From assembly GCA_045594545.1 (NCBI GenBank), contig JAZNYQ010000004.1, positions 1 to 9,171 on the forward strand: a stretch of 9,171 bases of DNA, written 5' to 3'. A program made the position numbers and the translations under genes. Positions 1 to 6,141 of this stretch are shown piece after piece. The notes under the pieces are model-generated. The model was given only the letters and a program-made list of their open reading frames with translations, had not been told where the DNA came from and did not search any database. Position 1 is the first letter of the stretch. The number at the start of each line of letters is the position of its first letter. This DNA comes from CAKSHC01 sp045594545 (GTDB taxonomy: Bacteria; Bacillota; Clostridia; Oscillospirales; UMGS1783).

Positions 1-1
1 C

Positions 2-1606
2 TACGTCAGCCCCAACCGCTCGCCCGATATGAAAAATATGATTAAGACCTACACCGACGGCTACAGCGATTTTCTGGAGACCCGCCCCGGTCGCACCGCT
101 CTGCGGGACTTCGGCGCCGCCGTCCACGGTCTGTATGTCTACCGCAACGCCCCGCTTATCCACGCCGGCAACGGACTCTATCGGATGGACGGGGTGCGAA
201 TCGGTACGCTGGCCGACAGCCAAAGTACCGGTTTTGTTTTTGACGATCGGCTGTGGCTGCTCGACGGGCAGGAATACTACGTTTACGACGGCTACGCCCT
301 GCAGACGGTCGAGGGGTTTGTGCCCACCACCAGCGTCGGGCGTGCCCCTGCGGGCGGCGGTACCCTCCACCAGCCCGTCAATCTGCTCACCAACCGCCGC
401 ATCAATACCTTCCGCGGCGACGGCACGTCCACCGTCTACGCCCTCGACACCACCGACATTAACGAGATCATATTGATCACCGTCGATGGGTCGGCCGTCA
501 GCAATTACACGGTGCAGGCGGCGGCGGGAACGGTGACCTTTACCACGGCGCCCAAGGCGGCGTCGGGGGGTGACGATAACGTCACCGTTACCTTCTCGAC
601 AACATTCGACAGTTTTCGACAGAAATTGACCGGGTGCAACAAGGTGTGCCTGTTCGACAACCGCGTTTTTGCGGCAGGCGCCGAGAAAGGCGTGATGCGC
701 CATAGCCGTCTGGACGATCCGACCTACTTTGCCGACACCGATTTTTATCGGGTCGGGGAGAGCACGGTGACGGCGCTGGCGGCGGGCGAGGGCTGTATAT
801 ACGCCTTTACCGAGCAGGGCATCACCCGCCACGAGCCGAGTCTGGACTATGAACTGGGACGGGTCTATCCCCGTACCGATCTGGCGGTGACGGTCGGCTG
901 CATCGGCTTTGCCGTCCCCTTTCTGGACGATACCGTCTGGCTCTCGGCCCGTGGCGTGGAAGGACTGGCGGGCGGCTGGGGGCATAGATCGACACTGATC
1001 GATACGAGCTTAAACAACCGTCGGGTGCAGGCGGTGGCGGTGTGGGGCAGTACCCTGTGCATACTGGCTGACGGGCTGATGTTTCTGGCCGACGGGCGTG
1101 CCGCCTACCGCATTGACGGACGGCGGGAGTACGAATGGTTTGTCTGGGATGCGCCCATCGACGGGCTTTACAGCGACGGGCAGACGTTGTACTGGAGCCG
1201 CGGTTCGGTATTGGGGACGTGGAGCGGCACCGACGACGAGGGCGAGCCGATCGAGAGTTATTTTTGCACGCGTGACGAGTGTGCGGGCGATCCGGCGGTG
1301 CGCAAGCGTGCCGACCGTGTGGGGGCGGTGGCGCTGCTCAAGAAGATCGCCAACGCCGACGTGACGGTATCGACGGTGACCGACGGCGGCGAGCCCAAAG
1401 AGGTCTGCACCTTTCATCTGGGCGGGCTGGATTTTAACGATTTTGATTTCGGCACCGTGTCGTTTACGACGGGGGATCAGGATCTGGTGCGCCTGCCTTT
1501 GCAGGTCAAGGATTATCTGACACTGGCGCTGCGCTTTTCGTCGACCCGACGGTTCGGGGTGGCGGCGGTGCGCTACGGGGCCGAGTGGATACGCTATGTA
1601 AAGTGA
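2..1606 (+). CDS. Phage tail-region structural protein, 5' end cut by window
   Basis: The reading frame is open from base 2. A first ATG lies at 29, but the residues before it (YVSPNRSPD) continue naturally into DMKNM and then a TRPG motif. That pattern (a few residues, SPDMKNM, then RPG) is typical near the N-terminus of large phage neck/tail proteins, so the true start is probably upstream of the window. The visible part is about 535 residues. A central stretch (roughly FRGDGTSTVYAL, then YTVQAAAGTVTFTTAP) resembles a beta-sandwich found in homologous clostridial siphophage proteins. It is followed by a DNRVFAAG and DPTYFADTDFYRVG region. No catalytic motif or membrane segment is seen. It is the first visible gene of a + strand late operon, and the next gene starts within 10 bases of its stop. 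A virion or tail role is inferred from family resemblance and position; the exact function is unknown. Confidence 0.75.
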   Translation, partial: YVSPNRSPDMKNMIKTYTDGYSDFLETRPGRTALRDFGAAVHGLYVYRNAPLIHAGNGLYRMDGVRIGTLADSQSTGFVFDDRLWLLDGQEYYVYDGYALQTVEGFVPTTSVGRAPAGGGTLHQPVNLLTNRRINTFRGDGTSTVYALDTTDINEIILITVDGSAVSNYTVQAAAGTVTFTTAPKAASGGDDNVTVTFSTTFDSFRQKLTGCNKVCLFDNRVFAAGAEKGVMRHSRLDDPTYFADTDFYRVGESTVTALAAGEGCIYAFTEQGITRHEPSLDYELGRVYPRTDLAVTVGCIGFAVPFLDDTVWLSARGVEGLAGGWGHRSTLIDTSLNNRRVQAVAVWGSTLCILADGLMFLADGRAAYRIDGRREYEWFVWDAPIDGLYSDGQTLYWSRGSVLGTWSGTDDEGEPIESYFCTRDECAGDPAVRKRADRVGAVALLKKIANADVTVSTVTDGGEPKEVCTFHLGGLDFNDFDFGTVSFTTGDQDLVRLPLQVKDYLTLALRFSSTRRFGVAAVRYGAEWIRYVK

Positions 1607-1615
1607 GGAATGAGT

Positions 1616-1888
1616 ATGAAGTTAACCAAATTGACGGCCGATCTGGCGGTGATCGCCAAACTGCCCGACAGTCCGACCGAGACGGCGGCCTCGCTCAAGG
1701 CCAAGTTTGACCAAGGACCGCGCGCCATCGGGGACTATCTCAACAAGACCCTATTGCCGCAACTGGATGAAAGCCTGACGGCGGTGGAGGAGGCGGTGGC
1801 GCTTATCGACGGCAAGCAGGACAAGATCACGGTAGGTACCACGGCACCCAGCGGCGGGGCCGACGGCGATATCTATATCTGGTACTGA
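1616..1888 (+). CDS. Small phage tail-fibre-type protein
   Basis: This encodes a 90-residue protein that begins MKLTKLTADLAVIAKLPDSP. It continues into an amphipathic stretch (LKAKFDQGPRAIGDYLNKTLLPQL) and a C-terminus ending in DGDIYIWY. Short proteins or N-terminal domains of this style sit among tail-fibre genes in clostridial phages. An in-frame ATG exists at 1610, but ATG 1616 is preferred. The GAGGA ending at 1609 sits 6 bases before it, a normal ribosome-binding distance, while ATG 1610 directly abuts that sequence. The gene follows the preceding stop by 9 bases and precedes the next gene by 12, so it is part of a tight late operon. A structural or fibre-attachment role is inferred; no enzymatic motif is visible. 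Confidence 0.65.
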   Translation: MKLTKLTADLAVIAKLPDSPTETAASLKAKFDQGPRAIGDYLNKTLLPQLDESLTAVEEAVALIDGKQDKITVGTTAPSGGADGDIYIWY

Positions 1889-1900
1889 TGAGGTGAGAGC

Positions 1901-2692
1901 ATGGCAAGTAACAGTGTAACCACCTCCAAAAACGGCTACACGCTGACCCTTTCGGTGGTGGAAAATTCCACCTCGGTGTCACGGAATACCTCAAACATAT
2001 CGGTCACGCTGACCTTGAAGGCTAACGGCAGTTACATTCAGGGCAACCGGATGTGGGGCGGGATTTCCATTGACGGGACGAATGTGGCCTCCTATGACGG
2101 CACCTACAGTTTGCCGAGCTACTACGGGAGCGTGACCCTTAAGACCTACAACGGGGATGTAGAGCACAAGGCCGACGGCACCAAGACGATAACCGTGACG
2201 GCGACCTTGGGCTCGACCGACGGCACCTATCCCAATCCGGGCAGTGCGACGGTGTCAGTGAGCCTGACATTGAGCACCATTCCCCGCAAGAGCCATATCG
2301 GGCAGGTGCAGTTGTCGGGCGGGGCGATCGAGGCGGGCGTGGCGGTGACCTTCGTGTCCCACTCGTCCACCTTCACCCACCGCCTGACCCTGCTGGCCGA
2401 CGGGCAAGCGGTGGCGGTGCGTGATTCGTATGCTTCGGGGCAAACGGTCACGCTGAGCGCCGCTGAACTGCTCGCCCTTTACCGCACGGGGGCGATGACG
2501 CTGACGGTGCAACTGACCACCCGGCAAAGCGGCAAGGATCTGGGTGTGGCAAGCACGCAGGTCACGCTGAGCGAGCGGGGTAATTGCCATCGGCGCGAAA
2601 ACGGCTTGTGGCGGCGCGGCATGGTCTGCGTCGGCGGCAACCCCGCCGTGGTGATGGTGAAGAGTGCGGGTCAATGGGTGTTGGCGAAGTGA
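1901..2692 (+). CDS. DUF859-like phage structural protein
   Basis: This is a 263-residue beta-rich protein dominated by Ser, Thr, Gly and Val. The N-terminal ~125 residues (YTLTLSVVENSTSVSRNTS, then ISVTLTLKANGSYIQGN, then HKADGTKTITVTATL) match the repeated Ig-like pattern of DUF859-type minor structural proteins in Gram-positive siphophages. A junction at about residues 127-131 (STIPR) leads to a second beta-domain. The C-terminal ~35 residues (RENGLWRRGMVCVGG through GQWVLAK) form a small repeat-like tail domain. AGGTGAG at 1891-1897 precedes ATG 1901. The protein likely sits on the tail tip or fibre. No receptor-binding or lytic motif can be named. The family link is from memory of the pattern. 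Confidence 0.75.
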   Translation: MASNSVTTSKNGYTLTLSVVENSTSVSRNTSNISVTLTLKANGSYIQGNRMWGGISIDGTNVASYDGTYSLPSYYGSVTLKTYNGDVEHKADGTKTITVTATLGSTDGTYPNPGSATVSVSLTLSTIPRKSHIGQVQLSGGAIEAGVAVTFVSHSSTFTHRLTLLADGQAVAVRDSYASGQTVTLSAAELLALYRTGAMTLTVQLTTRQSGKDLGVASTQVTLSERGNCHRRENGLWRRGMVCVGGNPAVVMVKSAGQWVLAK

Positions 2693-2700
2693 ATTCAACT

Positions 2701-2848
2701 CCAAACCTCTTTACCTCCCTCTGACGAGGGAGGTGGCAAGGCGGAACGCCTTGACGGAGGGAGAGAGGGACACGGAAAGTACCGGTCTCTCCCCCTGTCG
2801 GCTATGCCGACATCCCCCTCGTCAGAGGGGGATAGAGAGGTTAGGATA
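2701..2848. repeat. ~150-bp palindromic element, copy 1
   Basis: The two ends are imperfect inverted repeats. The left arm from AAACCTCT at 2703-2710 and the right arm ending AGAGGTT at 2836-2842 match over roughly 35 bases, sharing the core CCCTCTGACGAGGG. Each arm contains small hairpins. CCTCCCTC-TGAC-GAGGGAGG and CAAGGCG-GAA-CGCCTTG are on the left; TGTCGGC-TAT-GCCGACA and TCCCCCTC-GTCA-GAGGGGGA are on the right. The inner stem pairs the GGAGGGAGAG region near 2756-2766 with TCTCTCCCCC at 2786-2795. It fills the gap between the DUF859-like gene and the collar gene and ends just before the ribosome binding site of the latter. It is a REP/MITE-like noncoding element, with no transposase seen. 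Confidence 0.85.
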
Positions 2849-2865
2849 AAAAAGGAGGAGCAAGC

Positions 2866-3345
2866 ATGATCTCGGATTATGAACGCATCAAGCGGGAATT
2901 TGACCTGTCCCTGCTGGAAAAACTGGCGCAGACGGTGCGGCTGTTGCCGACCTTGGAGGAGATCTGGCCGATCGGCAGTATCTACATGAGTCTGGATCCC
3001 ACCGATCCTGTCACCCGCTTCGGCGGGGTGTGGGAGCGCATCGAAAATGCCTTTTTGCTGGCGGCATCAAACGCCCATCCCGTCGGGGAGACGGGCGGGG
3101 AAGAGGCGGTCACGCTCAGTGAGGCCCAGATGCCCAAGCACACCCACGTACACAACGACTACATTCAGGGCTACGTCAACGTCAATTACCGTGACGGCTT
3201 TAATACCTATGCCTCGCCGACGCAGGAGTTAAACGGCGGCGACCGCAAGGCACTGCACGGCGGCACCAGCAGTGCGGGCGGCAGTCAACCGCATAACAAT
3301 ATGCCGCCCTACCTATGCGTATATATGTGGAAGCGGGTAGGATAA
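2866..3345 (+). CDS. Phage tail-collar/baseplate-type protein
   Basis: This 159-residue protein has a short helical N-terminus (about residues 1-30). Then comes a recognisable collar module: WPIGSIYMSLDPTDP, then FGGVWERIENAFLLAAS, then GETGGEEAVTLSEAQMPKHTH. It ends PHNNMPPYLCVYMWKRVG. The GSIYMS..P, FGG.W, MP.HTH and NN.PPY.. motifs are the hallmark of phage tail-collar or baseplate Gp10 C-terminal-like proteins. The histidine-rich MPKHTH element in that family commonly coordinates metal in a trimeric fibre tip. A strong AAAGGAGG at 2851-2858 lies 7 bases before the ATG. The gene is bracketed by two direct copies of the ~150-bp palindromic element, making it look like a cassette in the tail module. 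A host-recognition or adhesion role is inferred. Confidence 0.85.
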   Translation: MISDYERIKREFDLSLLEKLAQTVRLLPTLEEIWPIGSIYMSLDPTDPVTRFGGVWERIENAFLLAASNAHPVGETGGEEAVTLSEAQMPKHTHVHNDYIQGYVNVNYRDGFNTYASPTQELNGGDRKALHGGTSSAGGSQPHNNMPPYLCVYMWKRVG

Positions 3346-3379
3346 ATTCGGAGGAAGGGGAGCTTCCAACCATTTAATT

Positions 3380-3529
3380 CCAAATCTCTTTACCTCCCTC
3401 TGATGAGGGAGGTGGCAAGGCGGCACGCCTTGACGGAGGGAGAGAGAGGAACTCGGCAAGTATCGGTCTCTCCCCCTGTCGGCTATGCCGACATCCCCCT
3501 CGTCAGAGGGGGATAGAGAGGTTAGGATA
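3380..3529. repeat. ~150-bp palindromic element, copy 2
   Basis: This is a second copy of the element at 2701-2848, in the same orientation. It differs by a net 2-base length change and scattered substitutions concentrated near the apical loop (about 3441-3465). Both arms keep their small hairpins: CCTCCCTC-TGAT-GAGGGAGG and CAAGGCG-GCA-CGCCTTG on the left, TGTCGGC-TAT-GCCGACA and TCCCCCTC-GTCA-GAGGGGGA on the right. Together with about 34 bases of upstream filler, it accounts for nearly all of the 212-base gap between the collar gene and the coiled-coil gene. Confidence 0.85.
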
Positions 3530-3557
3530 GAAAGGTTATGAATGAAGGGAGTTTATT

Positions 3558-4283
3558 ATGGATTACGAAAAAATGATCGATGAATTGATCGAGAAGAAGT
3601 TGCAGGCGGCGCTGGCCCAGTTGGATAAAAAGAGGGAACAGACGACGGCCGCCTACGCACAGAAAAAAGAATCGGCTAAGGCCGAGCGGGAGGACTTGAC
3701 CCGCGGTGCCTACGCCGACTATGCCAAGAATATCGACCCGACGGGCATCGAGTCGGAAAAGATGGCCGCCCGCGGGCTCAAAGATTCGGGCAAGACCGAA
3801 ACGGCCAAGGTGGGCTACTACAACGTGTATCAGAATATGCTCACAGCCATCCGCAACAAGACTGACGAGGAGTTGCAAAATCTCTCCGAGCAGGAGCAAA
3901 AGGCGCTGACCGCCCTCGACGAGGCCGACACCAAAGCGAGGGATAATGCATATACTTTATTGATGGAGGAGAATATCCGCCGTCAGGAAGCCGCCGCCAA
4001 AAAGGCGGAAGCCGACCGCCAGTATCAGCTGAAATTGGCGGCACAGGCCGCCAAGAAGGAGAGCAAGACCGAGACCGAAGTGGTCGGGTATCCGGTAAAC
4101 GGAACCGATAAGGAAAAGTATAAGTGGTTGGAGAAGCAGCTCAAATCGCTGGCTTGGAGCCTGATGCCGGGTGAGGACAATCCCCGCAACCGCATTTTGG
4201 CGCAGTCCCAGAAATATCTGAATCTGGCCTATCGCGATCTGGATACCGATTATTACAGCAAACTGCTGGACATCGTGGTGTAA
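3558..4283 (+). CDS. Coiled-coil phage protein
   Basis: This is a 241-residue, highly charged and mostly helical protein. Residues 1-50 and about 95-170 are Lys/Glu/Ala-rich with coiled-coil character. A more specific block lies at about residues 55-95 (YAKNIDPTGIESEKMAARGL, then DSGKTETAKVGYYNVYQN). The 'ARGL.DSG..ETAK..YYN.YQN' block resembles a protein family located between tail and lysis genes in clostridial prophages. The C-terminal ~65 residues (from about YPVNGTDKEKYKWLEKQLK) look like a separate small helical domain. No signal peptide or membrane segment is seen. AAGGGA at 3545-3550 lies 7 bases before the ATG. The next gene begins 3 bases after its stop. It may be a structural or chaperone protein; the function is not known. 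Confidence 0.7.
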   Translation: MDYEKMIDELIEKKLQAALAQLDKKREQTTAAYAQKKESAKAEREDLTRGAYADYAKNIDPTGIESEKMAARGLKDSGKTETAKVGYYNVYQNMLTAIRNKTDEELQNLSEQEQKALTALDEADTKARDNAYTLLMEENIRRQEAAAKKAEADRQYQLKLAAQAAKKESKTETEVVGYPVNGTDKEKYKWLEKQLKSLAWSLMPGEDNPRNRILAQSQKYLNLAYRDLDTDYYSKLLDIVV

Positions 4284-4286
4284 GCG

Positions 4287-4544
4287 ATGGAACCGAAAGA
4301 ACTGGCGGTCTGCCAACAGCATTTTGAGCGCATCGACGCCCGCCTGCACCATCTGGAGCAGACCGAGGCGGGACAAAACGCCCGCTTCTCCGACATGGCG
4401 GTGATGAACGCTCGTATGCATGAAAAACTCAACACCCTCGATGCCTCCCTCAAATCCCTCATCCGTGCCCTCTGGGGCATTTCGGGCACCCTGCTGGCAT
4501 CCCTGCTGGGGTTTGTGGTGTGGTATATCCAAGGACTCTCGTGA
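4287..4544 (+). CDS. XhlA-like phage membrane protein
   Basis: This encodes 85 residues. The N-terminal ~58 form an amphipathic, coiled-coil-like helix with heptad-spaced hydrophobics (ICQQHFERIDARL-type spacing, then LHHLEQTEAGQ, then LNTLDASLKSLI). A single C-terminal membrane segment follows at about residues 62-80 (LWGISGTLLASLLGFVVWY). This layout, and the position between tail genes and holin, match the XhlA (hemolysin XhlA) family. Those proteins assist holin and endolysin in phage lysis and localise to the cytoplasmic membrane. There is no good Shine-Dalgarno; the gene starts 3 bases after the preceding stop, suggesting translational coupling. The stop codon sits at the tip of a perfect 12-bp hairpin. 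The family assignment rests on architecture more than on specific motifs. Confidence 0.65.
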   Translation: MEPKELAVCQQHFERIDARLHHLEQTEAGQNARFSDMAVMNARMHEKLNTLDASLKSLIRALWGISGTLLASLLGFVVWYIQGLS

Positions 4545-4554
4545 GTCCTTGGAT
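4527..4554 (+). other. Perfect 12-bp hairpin over XhlA-like stop codon
   Basis: ATCCAAGGACTC at 4527-4538 pairs perfectly with GAGTCCTTGGAT at 4543-4554 across a TCGT loop. The TGA stop of the XhlA-like gene begins at the last loop base. No T-run follows, so it is not a standard intrinsic terminator. It may be an mRNA processing or stability structure. The first copy of the 36-nt heptad element begins immediately after it. Confidence 0.7.
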
Positions 4555-4590
4555 GAGGTAAGAGGTAAGAAGTAAGAGTGAAGAGGTGTT
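4555..4590 (+). repeat. 36-nt heptad-repeat element, copy A
   Basis: This purine-rich tract is built from 7-nt units such as AAGAGGT, AAGAAGT and AAGAGTG. It begins GAGGTAAGAGGTAAGA and ends GAAGAGGTGTT. Copies at 4871 and 5873 share the first 16 bases and most of the rest. The GAAGAGG at 4580-4586 is placed to act as the ribosome binding site of the holin ATG at 4592. Confidence 0.8.
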
Positions 4591-4591
4591 T

Positions 4592-4897
4592 ATGAAGAAT
4601 TTTTTGGGAATCAACTGGCTGGTGCGCCTGAGAAATCCTGTCTTCTGGGTGCAGGTGGCGGTGGCGCTGTTCGTGCCGATGCTGGCGCAGGCCGGACTGG
4701 CGTGGGAGCAGATCACCACGTGGGGCGCGCTGTGGCAGGTCATTTGGCTGGGGATCCAAAACCCCGTCACGGTGGTGGCCGTGATCCTGTCGGTGTGGAA
4801 CGCCGTCAACGACCCCACCACGGCCGGACTGCAGGACAGTCCCTTGGCTTTGTCTTACGACAAGCCCAGCGAGGTAAGAGGTAAGAGGGAAGAGTGA
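4592..4897 (+). CDS. phi-LC3-type phage holin
   Basis: This encodes 101 residues beginning MKNFLGINWLVRLRNPVFWV. It has two membrane-spanning stretches at about residues 15-34 and 55-69. A DPTTAGLQDSPLALSYDKP motif follows near the C-terminus, the signature of phi-LC3-family holins (Phage_holin_1). Such holins permeabilise the cytoplasmic membrane at the end of the lytic cycle so that the endolysin reaches peptidoglycan. ATG 4592 is preferred over the in-frame GTG at 4586, because GAAGAGG at 4580-4586 sits 5 bases before it. The last eight residues (EVRGKREE) and the stop codon are encoded by the second copy of the heptad element at 4871. The native C-terminus therefore seems to have been replaced or extended by repeat insertion. 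The gene lies between the XhlA-like gene and the endolysin, forming a lysis cassette. Confidence 0.88.
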   Translation: MKNFLGINWLVRLRNPVFWVQVAVALFVPMLAQAGLAWEQITTWGALWQVIWLGIQNPVTVVAVILSVWNAVNDPTTAGLQDSPLALSYDKPSEVRGKREE

Positions 4898-4909
4898 AGA
4901 AGTAAGGTG
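4871..4909 (+). repeat. 36-nt heptad-repeat element, copy B
   Basis: The copy starts GAGGTAAGAGGTAAGAG and runs through AAGAGGG, AAGAGTG and AAGAAGT units. Its first 27 bases are translated as the last codons and TGA stop of the holin. It diverges from copies A and C after GTGAAGA, continuing AGTAAGGTG instead of GGTGTT. Confidence 0.8.
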
Positions 4910-4958
4910 GGAAGCTTCGCTTCCTTTGATTCAAAGAAATCGACCGCAGGAAGATTTC
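4910..4958. repeat. Pair of small hairpins between holin and endolysin
   Basis: GGAAGC-TTC-GCTTCC at 4910-4924 is followed by GAAATC at 4936-4941, pairing with GATTTC at 4953-4958. The second hairpin has CCGCAGG in its loop at 4944-4950. The same 7-base CCGCAGG hairpin occurs in the ladder element at 5979-5985. The segment may be a fragment of a similar hairpin array. Confidence 0.45.
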
Positions 4959-4966
4959 ATCCGAAA

Positions 4967-4995
4967 CCTATTCCCTATTCACTATTACCTATTAC
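4967..4995 (-). repeat. Inverted heptad-repeat tract
   Basis: On the + strand this reads as four 7-nt units: TATTCCC, TATTCAC, TATTACC and TATTACT. Read on the - strand, the units are AATAGGT/AATAGTG/AATAGGG-like. They match the pattern of copies A-C (AAGAGGT/AAGAGTG/AAGAGGG) with G changed to T at the third unit position. It belongs to a sister subfamily in opposite orientation, just before the endolysin ribosome binding site. Confidence 0.65.
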
Positions 4996-5020
4996 TTTTT
5001 TCGACTGAAAGGAGAAAACT

Positions 5021-5842
5021 ATGTTACGATATCCGGTAAACTATGTGGGCATTACCCAATACTACTCGGCGGGGCATCGGGCGCTCGATCTGGGCTGGAA
5101 GGATACCCCGTCCGAGCCGATCTTGGCTGCCGCCGACGGGCTGGTGGTCGATTGCGGCACCGAGCCGACCTACGGCGCCGTCTACGCCGTGTTGCGCCAT
5201 CCGCGCGAGGGCGGTTGGTGCTACACCCTGTACTGGCACCTGCGCTCGCTGGACGTGGTGCGCGGGCAGACGGTGACCATGGGACAGCGCATCGGCATCA
5301 TGGGCGATACGGGGCTGGCCACGGGGGTGCATCTGCACTATGAAACCTGGCTGACCCCCGCCGCCTATATCAATTGGCGCCTGTCGGATAAGGCGCAGTA
5401 CGCCGTGGATCCCCGCACGGTCACCTATCTCTACCCCGACCAAGAGGTGTCAAGCGGCAGTGTGGGCGTGCAACGCCTACCCGAGCCGACTCCCGTGCCT
5501 ACCCCGACGGCGCTGACCTTGAATAACGAACCGCTCTACGGCTCATCGACCGCCGCCAAGCCCGCCGCCTATGTCAGCGGCAACTACTGGCGCTGGGACG
5601 ATGCCGTGATCGGCGGGCGCATCCGCATCACCAACGACCCCTCACGCATCGGCGTGGCGGGGCAGGTGACCGGCTGGATCGCAAACCCCGCTACCCGCAA
5701 GACCTATACGGTGGTAGCCGGCGATACCCTGTCGTCCATTGCGGCACGAAACGGGCTGACCACCGCACAAATCATCGCCTTAAACCCCCAGATCAAAAAT
5801 CCGAATCTGATCTACGTGGGGCAGACGGTGTATCTGTCATAA
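5021..5842 (+). CDS. Phage endolysin, M23 peptidase-SH3-LysM
   Basis: This 273-residue protein has three modules. Residues about 10-115 are an M23 metallopeptidase (lysostaphin/LytM type). Zinc-ligand candidates are H19 and D23 (HRALD) and H106 of the HLH motif at 104-106. H73 in YWHL and the GDTGLATG turn at 95-102 also fit the family. The enzyme would cut peptide cross-links in peptidoglycan. A Pro-rich linker at about 153-163 leads to an SH3-like region (about 166-222, including YWRWDDAVIGGRIRITN). A C-terminal LysM wall-binding domain follows at about 228-272 (YTVVAGDTLSSIAARNG, then LNPQIKNPNLIYVGQTVYL). No signal peptide is present, so export would depend on the upstream holin. AAAGGAG at 5008-5014 lies 6 bases before the ATG. 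It is the last phage gene; its stop codon lies inside a terminator-like hairpin. Confidence 0.92.
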   Translation: MLRYPVNYVGITQYYSAGHRALDLGWKDTPSEPILAAADGLVVDCGTEPTYGAVYAVLRHPREGGWCYTLYWHLRSLDVVRGQTVTMGQRIGIMGDTGLATGVHLHYETWLTPAAYINWRLSDKAQYAVDPRTVTYLYPDQEVSSGSVGVQRLPEPTPVPTPTALTLNNEPLYGSSTAAKPAAYVSGNYWRWDDAVIGGRIRITNDPSRIGVAGQVTGWIANPATRKTYTVVAGDTLSSIAARNGLTTAQIIALNPQIKNPNLIYVGQTVYLS

Positions 5843-5870
5843 AAGGGAGGGCGAGAGCCCTCCTTTTATG
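5838..5870 (+). terminator. Terminator-like hairpin after endolysin
   Basis: CATAAAAGGGAGGGC at 5838-5852 pairs with GCCCTCCTTTTATG at 5857-5870 across a GAGA loop, with one bulged G. The GC-rich core flanked by A-run and T-run is the layout of a bidirectional intrinsic terminator. The TAA stop of the endolysin is inside the left arm. It likely ends the phage late transcript. Confidence 0.8.
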
Positions 5871-5872
5871 AC

Positions 5873-5908
5873 GAGGTAAGAGGTAAGAGGGAAGAGTGAA
5901 GAGGTGTT
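5873..5908 (+). repeat. 36-nt heptad-repeat element, copy C
   Basis: This is nearly identical to copy A at 4555, starting GAGGTAAGAGGTAAGAG and ending GAAGAGGTGTT. Here no gene follows; it runs straight into the first ladder element. As with copy A, it begins within 2 bases of a stem-loop that overlaps a stop codon. Confidence 0.8.
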
Positions 5909-6141
5909 ATATAAGGGAAAGCGAAGCTTTCTTCCGAAATGTGGGCGGAGCCCACATATCATACCGAAGGTATATCATCCGCAGGATATCATACGCGAAG
6001 CGTATCTCATTTCTCACAGCAAAAGAGAAGAAATGATATCTGCTTTATGGCAGATGATATAGGCTTGCGCCTATGATATCGTCCTGACGGACGGTGATAT
6101 CCGCCGAGGGGCGGATTTCGGTAGAAACCTACGGTTTCTTT
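5907..6141. repeat. Ladder palindrome element, copy 1
   Basis: The outer arms are CCGAAAT at 5934-5940 and ATTTCGG at 6115-6121. The left spacers are ATATCAT at 5956, 5972 and 5986, and ATCTCAT at 6004. The right spacers are ATGATAT at 6033, 6054 and 6073, and GTGATAT at 6094. Hairpins between left spacers are GTGGGC-GGA-GCCCAC, ACC-GAA-GGT, CC-GCA-GG and ACGC-GAA-GCGT. Hairpins between right spacers are CTGCT-TTAT-GGCAG, AGGC-TTGC-GCCT, CGTCC-TGAC-GGACG and CCGCC-GAGG-GGCGG. The apical loop is 6011-6032. Flanking hairpins are GAAAGC-GAA-GCTTTC (5917-5931) and GAAACC-TAC-GGTTTC (6124-6138), the latter followed by TTTTT and so terminator-like. The copy starts with palindromic TTATATAA. No protein-coding gene is supported here. 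Confidence 0.88.

Noticed and set aside
2866..3345. Diversity-generating retroelement variable region in the collar gene
   Set aside because: No reverse transcriptase and no template repeat of the gene's 3' end is seen; the flanking repeats are noncoding palindromes.
3522..4532. Antisense frames opposite the coiled-coil and XhlA-like genes
   Set aside because: The + strand genes have ribosome binding sites, tight spacing and family-like architecture. The - strand frames have none of these.
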